Shown: positions 21,385 through 34,800 of the stretch, piece after piece
Layout: each line of letters starts with the position of its first letter
Numbering within the stretch: the stretch's first letter is position 1
DNA from: Salticus scenicus
Taxonomy: Eukaryota > Arthropoda > Arachnida > Araneae > Salticidae
NCBI GenBank assembly: GCA_963930645.1
Contig: OZ005654.1
Location: forward strand, 43,268,686 to 43,332,685
DNA length: 64,000 nt
Reading direction: 5' to 3'
Program-made: the position numbers and the translations under genes
The notes under the pieces: model-generated
What the model was told of the DNA's origin: nothing
The model's input: the letters and a program-made list of their open reading frames with translations, nothing else
Database searches by the model: none

Positions 21385-24300
21385 CCTATTCCTCCTGTGC
21401 CAAATGCAGAGGAAAATGTAAGTGATGGCTCCAATTTCTTGTTATATTTTTATTTTTAATTATATGAATATTTAACTTTTAATAATAATGTGTATTTTTT
21501 AAATTTCATCGAGACTAAGAAAATTCAAAAGATGCCCCCAGCCACGATGAGAATTTAAATCCGTTTTTTGAAGCCTCAATCAAAGAAACCCAAGATGATT
21601 TAGAAACAAAGGAAACCACTTACACAGAAGAATTGAATCCATTCAGCGAATTTTACCACCAAAATAATAAAACAGAAAATACTGAAAGACAGATTGCACA
21701 GAGCAAGGAGTCCAATAACACGGAAAAATGCTCAAAGACACATACAGGTAAGAAATAGTCCCATAAAAAATACAGAGCGGCAGCACCATCAAGCTGCCAA
21801 AGAACGAAAAAGGCGACAAAGAAGGTGCCTTCGCCTGAAACTCACGTTAATAGCGACCAGTCATTTATGATAAATAAACGTGTTCCTGTCCCGCAAAATT
21901 TAGTTCAGCAGCTACCAGTAGATATCCGAAATAATGAAAATGGACAAAATATCTTTAGAGATGAAAACAGAAGAAGAAATAATATTCACAACCAGTGCCT
22001 ATTCCTCCTGTGCCAAATGAAGAGGAAAATGTAAGTGATAGTTCCAATTTCTTTTTATATTTTTAATTTTTAATAATATCGGTATTTAACTTTTTATAAT
22101 AATAAGTATTTTTTAAATTTCATCGAGACTAAGAAAATTCAAAATATGCCCCCAGCCACGATGAGAATTTAAATCCGTTTTTTGAAGCCTCAATCAAAAA
22201 AACCCAAGATGATTCAGAAACAAAGGAAACCACTTACATAGAAGATTTAAATCCATTCAGCGAATTTTACCACCAAAATAATAAAACAGAAAATACTGAA
22301 AGACAGATTGTACAGAGCAAGGAGTCCAATAACACGGAAAAATGCTTAAAGAAAGATCCAGTTAAGAAATAGTCCCATAAAAAATAAAGAGAGCCAGCAC
22401 CATCAAGCTGCCAAAAGAACGAAAAGGCGTCATAGAAGGTGCCTTCGCCTGAAACTCCCGTTAATAACGACCAGTCATTAATGATAAATAAACCTCTTCC
22501 TGTCCCGCAAAATCCAGTTCAGCAGCTACCAGTAGAAATACGAAATAATGAAAATGGACAAAATATCTTTAGGGATGAAAACAGAAGAAGAAATAATATT
22601 CACAAACAGTGCCTGTTCCTCCTGTGCCAACTACAGAGGAAAATGTAAGTGATGATTCCAATTTCTTTTTATATTTTTAACCTTTAATAATATTAATATT
22701 TAATTTTTTATAATAAGGTGTATTTTTTAAATTTCATCAAAACTAAGAAAATTCAAAAGGTGCCCCCAGCTACGATGAGAATTTAAATCCGATTTTTGAA
22801 ACCTCAATCCAAGAAACTCAAGATTATTCAGGAACAAAGGAAACCACTTACACAGAAGAATTGAATCCATTCAGCGAATTTTACCACCAAAATTACAAAA
22901 CAGAAAATACTAAAAGACAGATTGTACAGAGCAAGGAGTCCAGTAACACGGAAAAATGCTTAAAGACAGATCCAGTTAAGAAATAGTCCCATAAAAAATA
23001 CAGAGCGCCAGCACCATCAAGCTGCCATAAGAACGAAAAAGGCGACATAGAAGGTGCCTTCGCCTGAAACTCCCGTTAATAACGACCAGTCATTAATGAT
23101 AAATAAACGTGTTCCTGTCCCGCAAAATTCAGTTCAGCCGCTACCAGTAGATATCCGAAATAATGAAAATGGACAAAATATCTTTAGGGATGAAAACAGA
23201 AGAATAAATAATATTCACAACCAGTGCCTATTCCTCCTGTGCCAAATGCAGAGGAAAATGTAAGTGATGGTTCCAATTTCTTTTTATATTTTTAATTTTT
23301 AATATTATCAGTATTTAACTTTTTATAATAATGTGTATTTTTTAAATTTCATCGAGACTAAGAAAATTCAAAAGATGCCCCCAGCCACGATGAGAATTTA
23401 AATCCGTTTTTTGAAGCCTCAATCAAAAAAACCCAAGATGATTCAGAAACAAGGGAAACCACTTACATAGAAGATTTAAATCCATTCAGCGAATTTTACC
23501 ACCAAAATAATAAAACAGAAAATACTGAAAGACAGATTGTACAGAGCAAGGAGTCCAATAACACGGAAAAATGCTTAAAGAAAGATCCAGTTAAGAATAT
23601 GTCCCATAAAAAATAAAGAGCGCCAGCACCATCAAGCTGCCAAAAGATCGAAAAGGCGTCATAGAAGGTGCCTTCGCCTGAAACTCCCGTTAAAAACGAC
23701 CAGTCATTAATGATAAATAAACCTCTTCCTGTCTCGCAAAATCCAATTCAGCAGCTACCAGTAGAAATACGAAATAATGAAAATGGACAAAATATTTTTA
23801 GGGATGAAAACGAAGAAGAAATACATTGACAAGCAGTTCCTGTTCCTCCTGTGCCAAATGCAGAAGAAAATGTAAGTGATGATTCCAATTTCTTTTTATA
23901 TTTTTTACTTTTAATAATATTATTATTTAACTTTTTATAATAATGTGTATTTTTTAAATTTCATCAAAACTAAGAAAATTCAAAAGATGCCCCCAGCTAC
24001 GATGAGAATTTAAATCCGATTTTTGAAACCTCAATCCAAGAAACTCAAGATGATTCAGGAACAAAGGAAACCACTTACACAGAAGAATTGAATCCATTCA
24101 GCGAATTTTACCACCAAAATAATAAAACAGAAAATACTTAAAGACAGATTGTACAGAGCAAGGAGTCCAATAACACGGAAAAATGCTCAAAGAATGATAC
24201 AGGTAAGAAATAGTCCCATAAAAATGCAGAGCGCAGCACCATCAAGCTGCCAAAAGAACGAAAAAGGCGACAAAGAAGGTGCCTTCGCCTGAAACTCCCG

Positions 24301-24757
24301 TTAATAGCGACCAGTCATTAATGATAAATAAACGTTTTTCTGTCCCTCAACCTCCAGTTCAGCAGATACCAGTAGAAATCCGAAATAATGAAAATGGACA
24401 AAATATCTTTAGGGATGAAAACAGAAGAAGAAATAATATTCACAAGCAGTGCCTGTTCCTCCTGTGCCAACTTCAGAGGAAAATGTAAGTGATGGTTCCA
24501 ATTTTTTTTTTATATTTTTAATTTTTAATAATAATATTAATATTTAACTTTTTATAATAATGTGTATTTTTTAAATTTCATCAAAACTAAGAAAATTCAA
24601 AAGATGCCCCCAGCTACGATGAGAATTTAAATCCGATTTTTGAGACCTCAATACAAGAAACCCAAGATGATTCAGGAACAAAGGAAATCACTTACACAGA
24701 ATTTTACCACCAAAATAATAAAACAGAAAATACTGAAAGACAGATTGTACAGAGCAA
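21385..24757 (+). repeat. Monomer block 5, right copy of the segmental duplication
   Basis: It matches 9536 to about 13530, including the same rare changes (CATTTATG, AAATTTAGTTCAG, GATATCC) and the same 21-bp S1 deletion near 24699. One monomer is missing relative to the left copy. The match ends at about 24757, where the S1 end changes to the CTCGAAGACAGATACAATT type. Confidence 0.85.
22439..22648 (+). other. Hybrid S2 segment at a one-monomer deletion
   Basis: The first half matches the segment at 10590 (AAACCTCTTCC, GAAATACG). The second half and the following intron-like part match the next monomer of the left copy, near 11320-11460 (CACAAACAGTGCC, TTTTTAACCTTTAAT). The switch falls in the roughly 30 bp they share. 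This is the expected product of unequal exchange between neighbouring monomers. Confidence 0.75.
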
Positions 24758-24930
24758 GGAGTCCAATAACACGGAAAAATGCTCGAAGACAGATACAATT
24801 AAGAAATAGTCCAATAAAAAATACAGAGCGCCAGCACCATCAAGCTGCCAAAATAACGAAAAAGGCGACAAAAAAGGTGCCTTCGCCTGAAACTCCCGTT
24901 AATAGCGACCAGTCATTAATGATAAATTAA
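24640..24930 (+). other. 96-codon ATG open frame created by the 21-bp S1 deletion
   Basis: A true ATG at 24640 leads into a Lys/Arg/Gln-rich reading (MRPQYKKPKMIQEQ, FTTKIIKQKILKD) that joins the KITKKATKKVPSPETPVN part and stops at TAA in S2. The frame is longer here because the 21-bp deletion removes the TGA usually present in TTGAATCC. Its codons are the off-frame reading of the acidic S1, so I think it is fortuitous. Confidence 0.25.
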
Positions 24931-27190
24931 CGTCTTCCTGTCCCGCAACCTCCAGTTCAGCAGCTACCAGTAGAAATCCGAAATAATGAAAATGGACAAA
25001 ATATCTTTAGGGATTAAAACTAAAGAAATAACATTCACAAACAGTGCCTGTTCCTCCTGTGCCAAATGCAGAGGAAAATGTAAGTGGTGGTTCCAATTTC
25101 TTTTTATATTTTTAATTTTTAATATTAATATTAATATTTAACTTTTTATAATAATGTGTGTTTTTTAAATTTCATCAAGACTAAGAAAATTCAAAAGATG
25201 CCCCCAGCTACGATGAGAATTTAAATCTGATTTTTGAGACCTCAATCCAAGAAACCCAAGATGATTCAGGAACAAAGGAAACCTCTTACAAAGAGGAATT
25301 AAACCATTCAGCGAATTTTACCACCAAAATAATAAAACAGAAAATACTGAAAGACAGATTGTACAGAGCAAGGGGTCCAATAACACGGAAAAATGCTTAA
25401 AGAAAGATCCAGTTAAGAAATAATCCCATAGAAAATACAGAGCGCCAGCATCATCAAGCTGCCAAAAGAACGAAAAGTCGCCATAGAAGATGACTTCGCC
25501 TGAAACTCCCGTTAATAACGACCAGTCATTAATGATAAATAAACGTCTTCCTGTCCCGCAAAATCCTGTTCAGCAGGTACCAGTAGAAATCCGAAATAAT
25601 GAAAATGGACAAAATATCTTTAGGGATTAAAACTAAAGAAATAACATTCACAAACAGTGCCTGTTCCTCCTGTGCCAAATGCAGAGGATAATGTAAGTGA
25701 TGGTTCCAATTTCTTTTTATATTTTTAATTTTTAATAATATCAATATTTAACTTTTTATAATAATGTGTATTTTTTAAATTTCATCGAGACTGAGAAAAT
25801 TCAAATGATGCCCCCAGCCACGATGAGAATTTAAATCCGTTTTTTTAAGCCTCAATCAAAAAAACCCAAGATGATTCAGAAACAAAGGAAACTATTTACA
25901 TAGAAGAATTGAATCCATTCAGCGAACTTTACCACCAAAATAATAAAACAGAAAATGCTGAAAGACAGATTGTACAGAGCAAGGAGTCCAATAACACGGA
26001 AAAATGCTCAAAGTCAGATCCAGTTAAGAAATAATCCCATGAAAAATACAGAGCGCCAGCACCATCAAGCTGCCAAAAGAACGAAAAAGGCGACATAGAA
26101 AGGTGCCTTCGCCTGAAACTCCCGTTAATAACGACCAGTCATTAATGATAAATAAACGTCTTCCTGTCCCGCAAAATTCAGTTCAGCAGCTACCAGTAGA
26201 TATCCGAAATAATGAAAATGGACAAAATATCTTTAGGGATGAAATCCGAAGAAGAAATAACATTCACAAGCAGTGCCTGTTCCTCCTGTGCCAAATGCAG
26301 AGGAAAATGTAAGTGATGGTTCCAATTTCTTTTTATATTTTCAATTTTTAATAATATTAATATTTAACTTTTTATAATAATGTGTATTTTTTGAATTTCA
26401 TCGAGACTAAGAAAGTTCAAAAGATGCCCCCAGCTACGATGAGAATTTAAATCCGAATTTTGAGACCTCAATCCAAGAAACCCAAGATGATTCAGGAACA
26501 AAGGAAACCTCTTACAAAGAAGAATTAAACCATTCAGCGAATTTTACCACCAAAATAATAAAACAGAAAATACTGAAAGACAGATTGTACAGAGCAAGGG
26601 GTCCAATAACACGGAAAAATGCTTAAAGACAGATCCAGTTAAGAAATAGTCCCATAAAAAATACAGAGCGCCAGCATCATCAAGCTGCCAAAAGAATGAA
26701 AAGTCGCCATAGAAGATGACTTCGCCTGAAACTCCCGTTAATAACGACCAGTCATTAATGATAAATAAACGTCTTCCTGTCCCGCAAAATCCTGTTCAGC
26801 AGGTACCAGTAGAAATCCGAAATAATGAAAATGGACAAAATATCTTTAGGGGTGAAAACAGAAGAAGAAATAATATTCACAAGCAGTGCCTGTTCCTCCT
26901 GTGCCAAATGCAGAGGAAAATGTAAGTGATGGTTCCAATTTCTTTTTATATTTTTAATTTTTAATAATATCAATATTTAACTTTTTATAATAATGTGTAT
27001 TTTTTAAATTTCATCAAGACTAAGAAAATTCAAAATATGCCCCCAGCTACGATGAGAATTTAAATCTCTTTTTTCCTCAATCCAAGAAACCCAAGATGAT
27101 TCCGAAGGAAAGGAAACCACTTACATAGAAGAATTGAATCCATTCAGTGAATTTTACCACCAAAATAATAAAACAGAAAATACTGAAAGA
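24758..27190 (+). repeat. Monomer block 6
   Basis: Four monomers. They include two stop-rich 'GGGATTAAAACTAAAG' types (near 25010 and 25620), one normal S2 (26103-26312) and one ATG-start S2 (26716-26925). The stretch around 26.3-27.0 kb recurs at 39.2-39.9 kb at an offset of about 12905 bp. Confidence 0.8.
26716..26925 (+). other. 69-codon S2 frame with a real ATG start
   Basis: In this S2 type the sequence GAAGATGACTTCGCC supplies an ATG where most copies have GTG, and a TAG lies just upstream. It reads MTSPETPVNNDQ, then PVPQNPVQQVPVEIRNN, an Arg-rich stretch and CLFLLCQMQRKM. Sister ATG copies start at 37164, 39621, 42696, 44536, 45766, 50675, 51880, 54347, 56814, 57425 and 59245. The ORF stops inside the conserved donor, so if transcribed it could be spliced onward. 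There is no visible promoter and no known domain. Confidence 0.3.
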
Positions 27191-27536
27191 TAGATTGTAC
27201 AGGGCAATGATTCCAATAATACGGAAAAATGCTCAAAGAAAGATACAGTTAAGAAATAGTCCCATAAAAAATACAGAGCTTCAGCACCATCAAGCTGCCA
27301 AAAGAACGAAGAAGGCGACAAAGAAGGTGCCTTCGCCTGAAACTCCCGTTAATAGCGACCAGTCATTAATGATAAATAAACGTATTTCTGTCCCGCAACC
27401 TCCAGTTCAGCAGCTACCAGTAGAAATCCGAAATAATGAAAATGGACAAAATATCTTTAGGGATGAAAACAGAAGAAGAAATAATATTCACAAGCAGTGC
27501 CTGTTCCTCCTTTGCCAACTACAGATGAAAATGTAA
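27147..27536 (+). other. Longest open frame in the window (129 codons)
   Basis: It opens at GTG 27147 and runs through the basic reading (FTTKIIKQKILKDRLYRAM, IIRKNAQRKIQ), then TELQHHQAAKRTKKATKK, PSPETPVNSDQ, ISVPQPPVQQLPVEIRNN and CLFLLCQLQMKM, to TAA in the donor. In DNA this AT-rich a random frame should meet a stop about every 13 codons, so its length hints at coding ancestry. It has no ATG at or near its start. It does not persist in most monomers: class b copies have TAA in TGCTTAAAG. Confidence 0.35.
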
Positions 27537-27942
27537 GTGATGGTTCCAATTTCTTTTTATATTTTTAATTTTTAATAATAATAATAATATTTAACTTTTT
27601 TAATAATGTGTGTTTTTTAAATTTCATCAAGACTAAGAAAATTCAAAAGATGCCCCCAACTACGATGAGAATTTAAATCCGATTTTTGAGACCTCAATGC
27701 AAGAAACCCAAGATGATTCAGGAACAAAGGAAACCACTTACACAGAAGAATTGAAACCATTCAGCGAATTTTACCACCAAAATTACAAAACAGAAAATAC
27801 TAAAAGACAGATTGTACAGAGCAAGGAATCCAGTAACACGGAAAAATGCTTAAAGACAGATCCAGTTAAGAAATAGTCCCATAAAAATACAGAGCGCCAG
27901 CACCATCAAGCTGCCATAAGAACGAAAAAGGCGACATAGAAG

Positions 27943-28152
27943 GTGCCTTCGCCTGAAACTTCCGTTAATAGCGACCAGTCATTAATGATAAATAAACGTC
28001 TTCCTGTCCCGCAACCTTCAGTTCAACAGCTACCAGTAGAAATCCGAAATAATGAAAATGGACAAAATATCTTTAGGGATGAAAACAGAAGAAGAAAAAA
28101 TATTCACAAGCAGTGCCTGTTCCTCCTTTGCCAACTACAGATGAAAATGTAA
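27943..28152 (+). other. Hybrid S2 segment at a one-monomer gain
   Basis: It begins like the Y type (GAAACTTCCGTTAATAGC, CAACAGCTACC) and ends like the X type (CCTTTGCCAACTACAGATG, then the AATAATAATAATATTT intron-like part). It lies between an X and a Y monomer. A later copy of the same pair, at 30405 and 31021, lacks it. This fits a duplication by unequal exchange. Confidence 0.72.
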
Positions 28153-31020
28153 GTGATGGTTCCAATTTCTTTTTATATTTTTAATTTTTAATAATAATAA
28201 TAATATTTAACTTTTTTAATAATGTGTGTTTTTTAAATTTCATCAAGACTAAGAAAATTCAAAAGATGCCCCCAACTACGATGAGAATTTAAATCCGATT
28301 TTTGAGACCTCAATCCAAGAAACCCAAGATGATTCAGGACAAAGGAAACCACTTACACAGAAGAATTGAAACCATTCAGCGAATTTTACCACCAAAATTA
28401 CAAAACAGAAAATACTAAAAGACAGATTGTACAGAGCAAGGAACCCAGTAACACGGAAAAATGCTTAAAGACAGATCCAGTTAAGAAATAGTCCCATAAA
28501 AATACAGAGCGCCAGCACCATCAAGCTGCCATAAGAACGAAAAAGGCGACATAGAAGGTGCCTTCGCCTGAAACTTCCGTTAATAGCGACCAGTCATTAA
28601 TGATAAATAAACGTCTTCCTGTCCCGCAACCTCCAGTTCAACAGCTACCAGTAGAAATCCGAAATAATGAAAATGGACAAAATATCTTTAGGGATGAAAA
28701 CAGAAGAAAAAAAAATATTCACAAGCAGTGCCTGTTCCTCTTGTGCCAAATGCAATAGAAAATGTAAGTGATGGTTCGAATTTCTTTTTATATTTTTAAT
28801 GTATAATAATATTACTCTATAACTATTTATAATAATGTGTATTTTTTAAATTCATCGAGGCTAAGAAAATTCAAAAGATGCCCCCAGCCACGATGAGAAT
28901 TTAAATCCGTTTTTTGAAGCCTCAATCAAAGAAACCCAAGATGATTCAGAAACAAAGGAAACCACTTACATAGAAGAATTGAATCCATTAAGCGAATTTT
29001 ACCACCAAAATAATAAAACAGAAAATACTGAATGACAGATTGTACAGAGCAAGGAGTCCAAATAACACGGAAAAATGCTCGAAGACAGATACAATTAAGA
29101 AATAGTCCAATAAAAAATACAGAGCGCCAGCACCATCAAGCTGCCAAAAGAACGAAAAATGCGACATAGAAAGGTGCCTTCGCCTGAAACTCCCGTTAAT
29201 AACGACCAGTCATTAATGATAAATAAACGTCTTCCTGTCCCGCAAAATTCAGTTCAGCAGCTACCAGTAGATATCCGAAATAATGAAAATGGACAAAATA
29301 TCTTTAGGGATGAAATCAGAAGAAGAAATAACATTCACAAGCAGTGCCTGTTCCTCCTGTGCCAAATGCAGAGGAAAATGTAAGTGATGGTTCCAATTTC
29401 TTTTTATATTTTCAATTTTTAATAATATTAATATTTAACTTTTTATAATAATGTGTATTTTTTGAATTTCATCGAGACTAAGAAAGTTCAAAAGATGCCC
29501 CCAGCTACGATGAGAATTTAAATCCGAATTTTGAGACCTCAATCCAAGAAACCCAAGATGATTCAGAAACAAAGGAAACCACTTACATAGAAGAATTGAA
29601 TCCATTCAGCGAATTTTACCACCAAAATAATAAAACAGAAAATATTGAATGACAGATTGTACAGAGCAAGGAGTCCAATAACACGGAAAAATGCTCGAAG
29701 ATAGATACAATTAAGAAATAGTCCAATAAAAAATACAGAGCGCCAGCACCATCAAGCTGCCAAAAGAACGAAAAAGGCGACATAGAAAGGTGCCTTCGCC
29801 TGAAACTCCCGTTAATAACGACCAGTCATTAATGATAAATAAACGTCTTCCTGTTCCGCAAAATTCAGTTCAGCAGCTACCAGTAGATATCCGAAATAAT
29901 GAAAATGGACAAAATATCTTTAGGAATGAAATCAGAAGAAGAAATAACATTCACAAGCAGTGCCTGTTCCTCCTGTGCCAAATGCAGAGGAAAATGTAAG
30001 TGATGGTTCCAATTTCTTTTTATATTTTTAATTTTTAATAATATCAATATTTAACTTTTTATAATAATGTGTATTTTTTAAATTTCATCAAGACTAAGAA
30101 AATTCAAAATATGTCCCCAGCTACGATGAGAATTTAAATCTGTTTTTTTAAGCCTCAATCCAAGAAACCCAAGATGATTCCGAAGGAAAGGAAACCACTT
30201 ACATAGAAGAATTGAATCCATTCAGCGAATTTTACCACCAAAATAATAAAACAGAAAATACTGAAAGATAGATTGTACAGGGCAATGATTCCAATAATAC
30301 GGAAAAATGCTCAAAGAAAGATACAGTTAAGAAATAGTCCCATAAAAAATACAGAGCTTCAGCACCATCAAGCTGCCAAAAGAACGAAAAAGGCGACAAA
30401 GAAGGTGCCTTCGCCTGAAACTCCCGTTAATAGCGACCAGTCATTAATGATAAATAAACGTATTTCAGTCCCGCAACCTCCAGTTCAGCAGCTACCAGTA
30501 GAAATCCGAAATAATGAAAATGGACAAAATATCTTTAGGGATGAAAACAGAAGAAGAAATAATATTCACAAGCAGTGCCTGTTCCTCCTTTGCCAACTAC
30601 AGATGAAAATGTAAGTGATGGTTCCAATTTCTTTTTATATTTTTAATTTTTAATAATAATAATAATATTTAACTTTTTTAATAATGTGTGTTTTTTAAAT
30701 TTCATCAAGACTAAGAAAATTCAAAAGATGCCCCTACCTACGATGAGAATTTAAATCCGATTTTTGAGACCTCAATCCAAGAAACCCAAGATGATTCAGG
30801 AACAAAGGAAACCACTTACACAGAAGAATTGAAACCATTCAGCGAATTTTACCACCAAAATTACAAAACAGAAAATATTAAAAGACAGATTGTACAGAGC
30901 AAGGAATCCAGTAACACGGAAAAATGCTTAAAGACAGATCCAGTTAAGAAATAGTCCCATAAAAATACAGAGCGCCAGCACCATCAAGCTGCCATAAGAA
31001 CGAAAAAGGCGACATAGAAG

Positions 31021-31263
31021 GTGCCTTCGCCTGAAACTTCCGTTAATAGCGACCAGTCATTAATGATAAATAAACGTCTTCCTGTCCCGCAACCTCCAGT
31101 TCAACAGCTACCAGTAGAAATCCGAAATAATGAAAATGGACAAAATATCTTTAGGGATGAAAACAGAAGAAAAAAAAAATATTCACAAGCAGTGCCTGTT
31201 CCTCTTGTGCCAAATGCAATAGAAAATGTAAGTGATGGTTCGAATTTCTTTTTATATTTTTAA
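31021..31263 (+). other. S2 variant reading into the third frame (VPVPLVPNA)
   Basis: A lengthened A run after GAAGAA shifts the frame, so the tail reads KKKYSQAVPVPLVPNAIENVSDGSNFFLYF and runs through the mutated region past the donor to TAA. The sister copy at 28558 has one A fewer and keeps the usual frame. It shows that A-run slippage moves the S2 end between all three frames. It is not evidence of a gene. Confidence 0.3.
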
Positions 31264-31850
31264 TGTATAATAATATTACTCTATAACTATTTATAATAAT
31301 GTGTATTTTTTAAATTCATCGAGGCTAAGAAAATTCAAAAGATGCCCCCAGCCACGATGAGAATTTAAATCCGTTTTTTGAAGCCTCAATCAAAGAAACC
31401 CAAGATGATTCAGAAACAAAGGAAACCACTTACATAGAAGAATTGAATCCATTAAGCGAATTTTACCACCAAAATAATAAAACAGAAAATACTGAATGAC
31501 AGATTGTACAGAGCAAGGAGTCCAATAACACGGAAAAATGCTCGAAGACATATACAATTAAGAAATTGTCCAATAAAAAATACAGAGCGCCAGCACCATC
31601 AAGCTGCCAAAAGAACGAAAAAGGCGACATAGAAAGGTGCCTTCGCCTGAAACTCCCGTTAATAACGACCAGTCATTAATGATAAATAAACGTCTTCCTG
31701 TCCCGTAAAATTCAGTTCAGCAGCTACCAGTAAATATCCGAAATAATGAAAATGGACAAAATATCTTTAGGGATGAAAACAGAAGAAGAAATAACATTCA
31801 CAAGCAGTGCCTGTTCCTCCTGTGCCAAATGCAGAGGAAAATGTAAGTGA

Positions 31851-34800
31851 TGGTTCCAATTTCTTTTTATATTGTCAATTTTTAATAATATTAATATTTA
31901 ATTTTATATAATAATGTGTATTTTTTAAATTTCATCGAGACTAAGAAAATTCAAAATATGCCCCCAGCCACGATGAGAATTTAAATCCGTTTTTTGAAGC
32001 CTCAATCAAAATAACCCAAGATGATTCAGAAACAAAGAAACCACTTACATAGAAGAATTGAATCCATTCAGCGAATTTTACCACCAAAATAATAAAACAG
32101 AAAATACTGAAAGACAGATTGTACAGAGCAAGGAGTCCAATAACACGGAAAAATACTCAAGGACAGATACAGTTAAGAAATAGTCCCATAAAAAATACAG
32201 AGCGCCAGCACCATCAAGCTGCCAAAATAACGAAAAAGGCGACAAAGAAGGTGCCTTCGCCTGAAACTCCCGTTAATAGCGACCAGTCATTAATGATAAA
32301 TTAACGTCTTCCTGTCCCGCAACCTCCAGTTCAGCAGCTACCAGTAGAAATCCGAAATAATGAAAATGGACAAAATATCTTTAGGGATTAAAACTAAAGA
32401 AATAACATTCACAAGCAGTGCCTGTTCCTCCTGTGCCAAATGCAGAGGAAAATGTAAGTGATGGTTCCAATTTCTTTTTATATTTTTGATTTTTAATAAT
32501 ATCAATATTTAACTTTTTATAATAATGTGTATTTTTTAAATTTCATCGAGACTGAGAAAATTCAAATGATGCCCCCAGCCACGATGAGAATTTAAATCCG
32601 TTTTTTTAAGCCTCAATCAAAAAAACCCAAGATGATTCAGAAACAAAGGAAACTATTTACATAGAAGAATTGAATCCATTCAACGAACTTTACCACCAAA
32701 ATAATAAAACAGAAAATACTGAAAGACAGATTGTACAGAGCAAGGAGTCCAATAACACGAAAAAATGCTCAAAGTCAGATCCAGTTAAGAAATAATCCCA
32801 TGAAAAATACAGAGCGCCAGCACCATCAAGCTGCCAAAAGAACGAAAAAGGCGACATAGAAGGTGCCTTCGCCTGAAACTCCCGTTACTAGCTACCAGTC
32901 ATTAATGATAAATAAACGTCTTCCTGTCCCGCAACCTCCAGTTCAGCAGCTACCAGTAGAAATCCGAAATAATGAAAATGGACAAAATATCTTTAGGGAT
33001 GAAAACAGAAGAAGAAATAATATTCACAAGCAGTGCCTGTTCCTCCTGTGCCAAATACAATAGAAAATGTAAGTGATGGTTCGAATTTCTTTTTATATTT
33101 TTAATTTATAATAATATTACTCTATAACTTTTTATAATAATGTGTATTTTTTAAATTTCATCGAGGCTAAGAAAATTCAAAAGATGCCCCAGCCACGATG
33201 AGAATTTAAATCCGTTTTTTGAAGCCTCAATCAAAGAAACCCAAGATGATTCAGAAACAAAGGAAACTATTTACATAGAAGAATTGAATCCATTCAGCGA
33301 ACTTTACCACCAAAATAATAAAACAGAAAATACTGAAAGACAGATTGTACAGAGCAAGGAGTCCAATAACACGGAAAAATACTCAAGGACAGATACAGTT
33401 AAGAAATAGTCCAATAAAATATACAGAGCGCCAGCACCATCAAGCTGCCAAAAGAACGAAAAAGGCGACATAGAAAGGTGCCTTCACCTGAAACTCCCGT
33501 TAATAACGACCAGTCATTAATGATAAATAAACGTCTTCCTGTCCCGCAAAATTCAGTTCAGCAGCTACCAGTAGATATCCGAAATAATGAAAATGGACAA
33601 AATATCTTTAGGGATGAAATCAGAAGAAGAAATAACATTCACAAGCAGTGCCTGTTCCTCCTGTGCCAAATGCAGAGGAAAATGTAAGTGATGGTTCCAA
33701 TTTCTTTTTATATTTTCAATTTTTAATAATATTAATATTTAACTTTTTATAATAATGTGTGTTTTTTAAATTTCATCAAGACTAAGAAAATTCAAAAGAT
33801 GCCCCCAACTACGATGAGAATTTAAATCCGATTTTTGAGACCTCAATCCAAGAAACCCAAGATGATTCAGGAACAAAGGAAACCACTTACACAGAAGAAT
33901 TGAAACCATTCAGCGAATTTTACCACCAAAATTACAAAAAAGAAAATACTAAAAGACAGATTGTACAGAGCAAGGAATCCAGTAACACGGAAAATTGCTT
34001 AAAGACAGATCCAGTTAAGAAATAGTCCCATCAAAATACAGAGCGCCAGCACCATCAAGCTGCCATAAGAACGAAAAAGGCGACATAGAAGGTGCCTTCG
34101 CCTGAAACTTCCGTTAATAGCGACCAGTCATTAATGATAAATAAACGTCTTCCTGTCCCGCAACCTCCAGTTCAACAGCTACCAGTAGAAATCCGAAATA
34201 ATAAAAATGGACAAAATATCTTTAGGGATGAAAACAGAAGAAGAAAAAATATTCACAAGCAGTGCATGTTCCTCTTGTGCCAAATGCAATAGAAAATGTA
34301 AGTGATGGTTCGAATTTCTTTTTATATTTTTAATGTATAATAATATTACTCTATAACTTTTTATAATAATGTGTATTTTTTAAATTCATCGAGGCTAAGA
34401 AAATTCAAAAGATGCCCCCAGCCACGATGAGAATTTAAATCCGTTTTTTGAAGCCTCAATCAAAGAAACCCAAGATGATTCAGAAACAAAGGAAACCACT
34501 TACATAGAAGAATTGAATCCATTAAGCGAATTTTACCACCAAAATAATAAAACAGAAAATACTGAATGACAGATTGTACAGAGCAAGGAGTCCAATAACA
34601 CGGAAAAATGCTCGAAGACATATACAATTAAGAAATAGTCCAATAAAAAATACAGAGCGCCAGCACCATCAAGCTGCCAAAAGAACGAAAAAGGCGACGT
34701 AGAAAGGTGCCTTCGCCTGAAACTCCCGTTAATAACGACCAGTCATTAATGATAAATAAACGTCTTCCTGTCCCGCAAAATTCAGTTCAGCAGCTACCAG

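Larger units (their letters stand above)
27191..31850 (+). repeat. Monomer block 7: duplicated pair with an extra hybrid monomer
   Basis: The order of S2 types is X (27327-27536), hybrid (27943-28152), Y (28558-28758), two further copies, then X again (30405-30614) and Y (31021-31231). X copies are 3078 bp apart and Y copies about 2468 bp apart, so the first set holds one extra monomer. The X type has the AATAATAATAATATTTAAC intron-like part. Confidence 0.82.
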
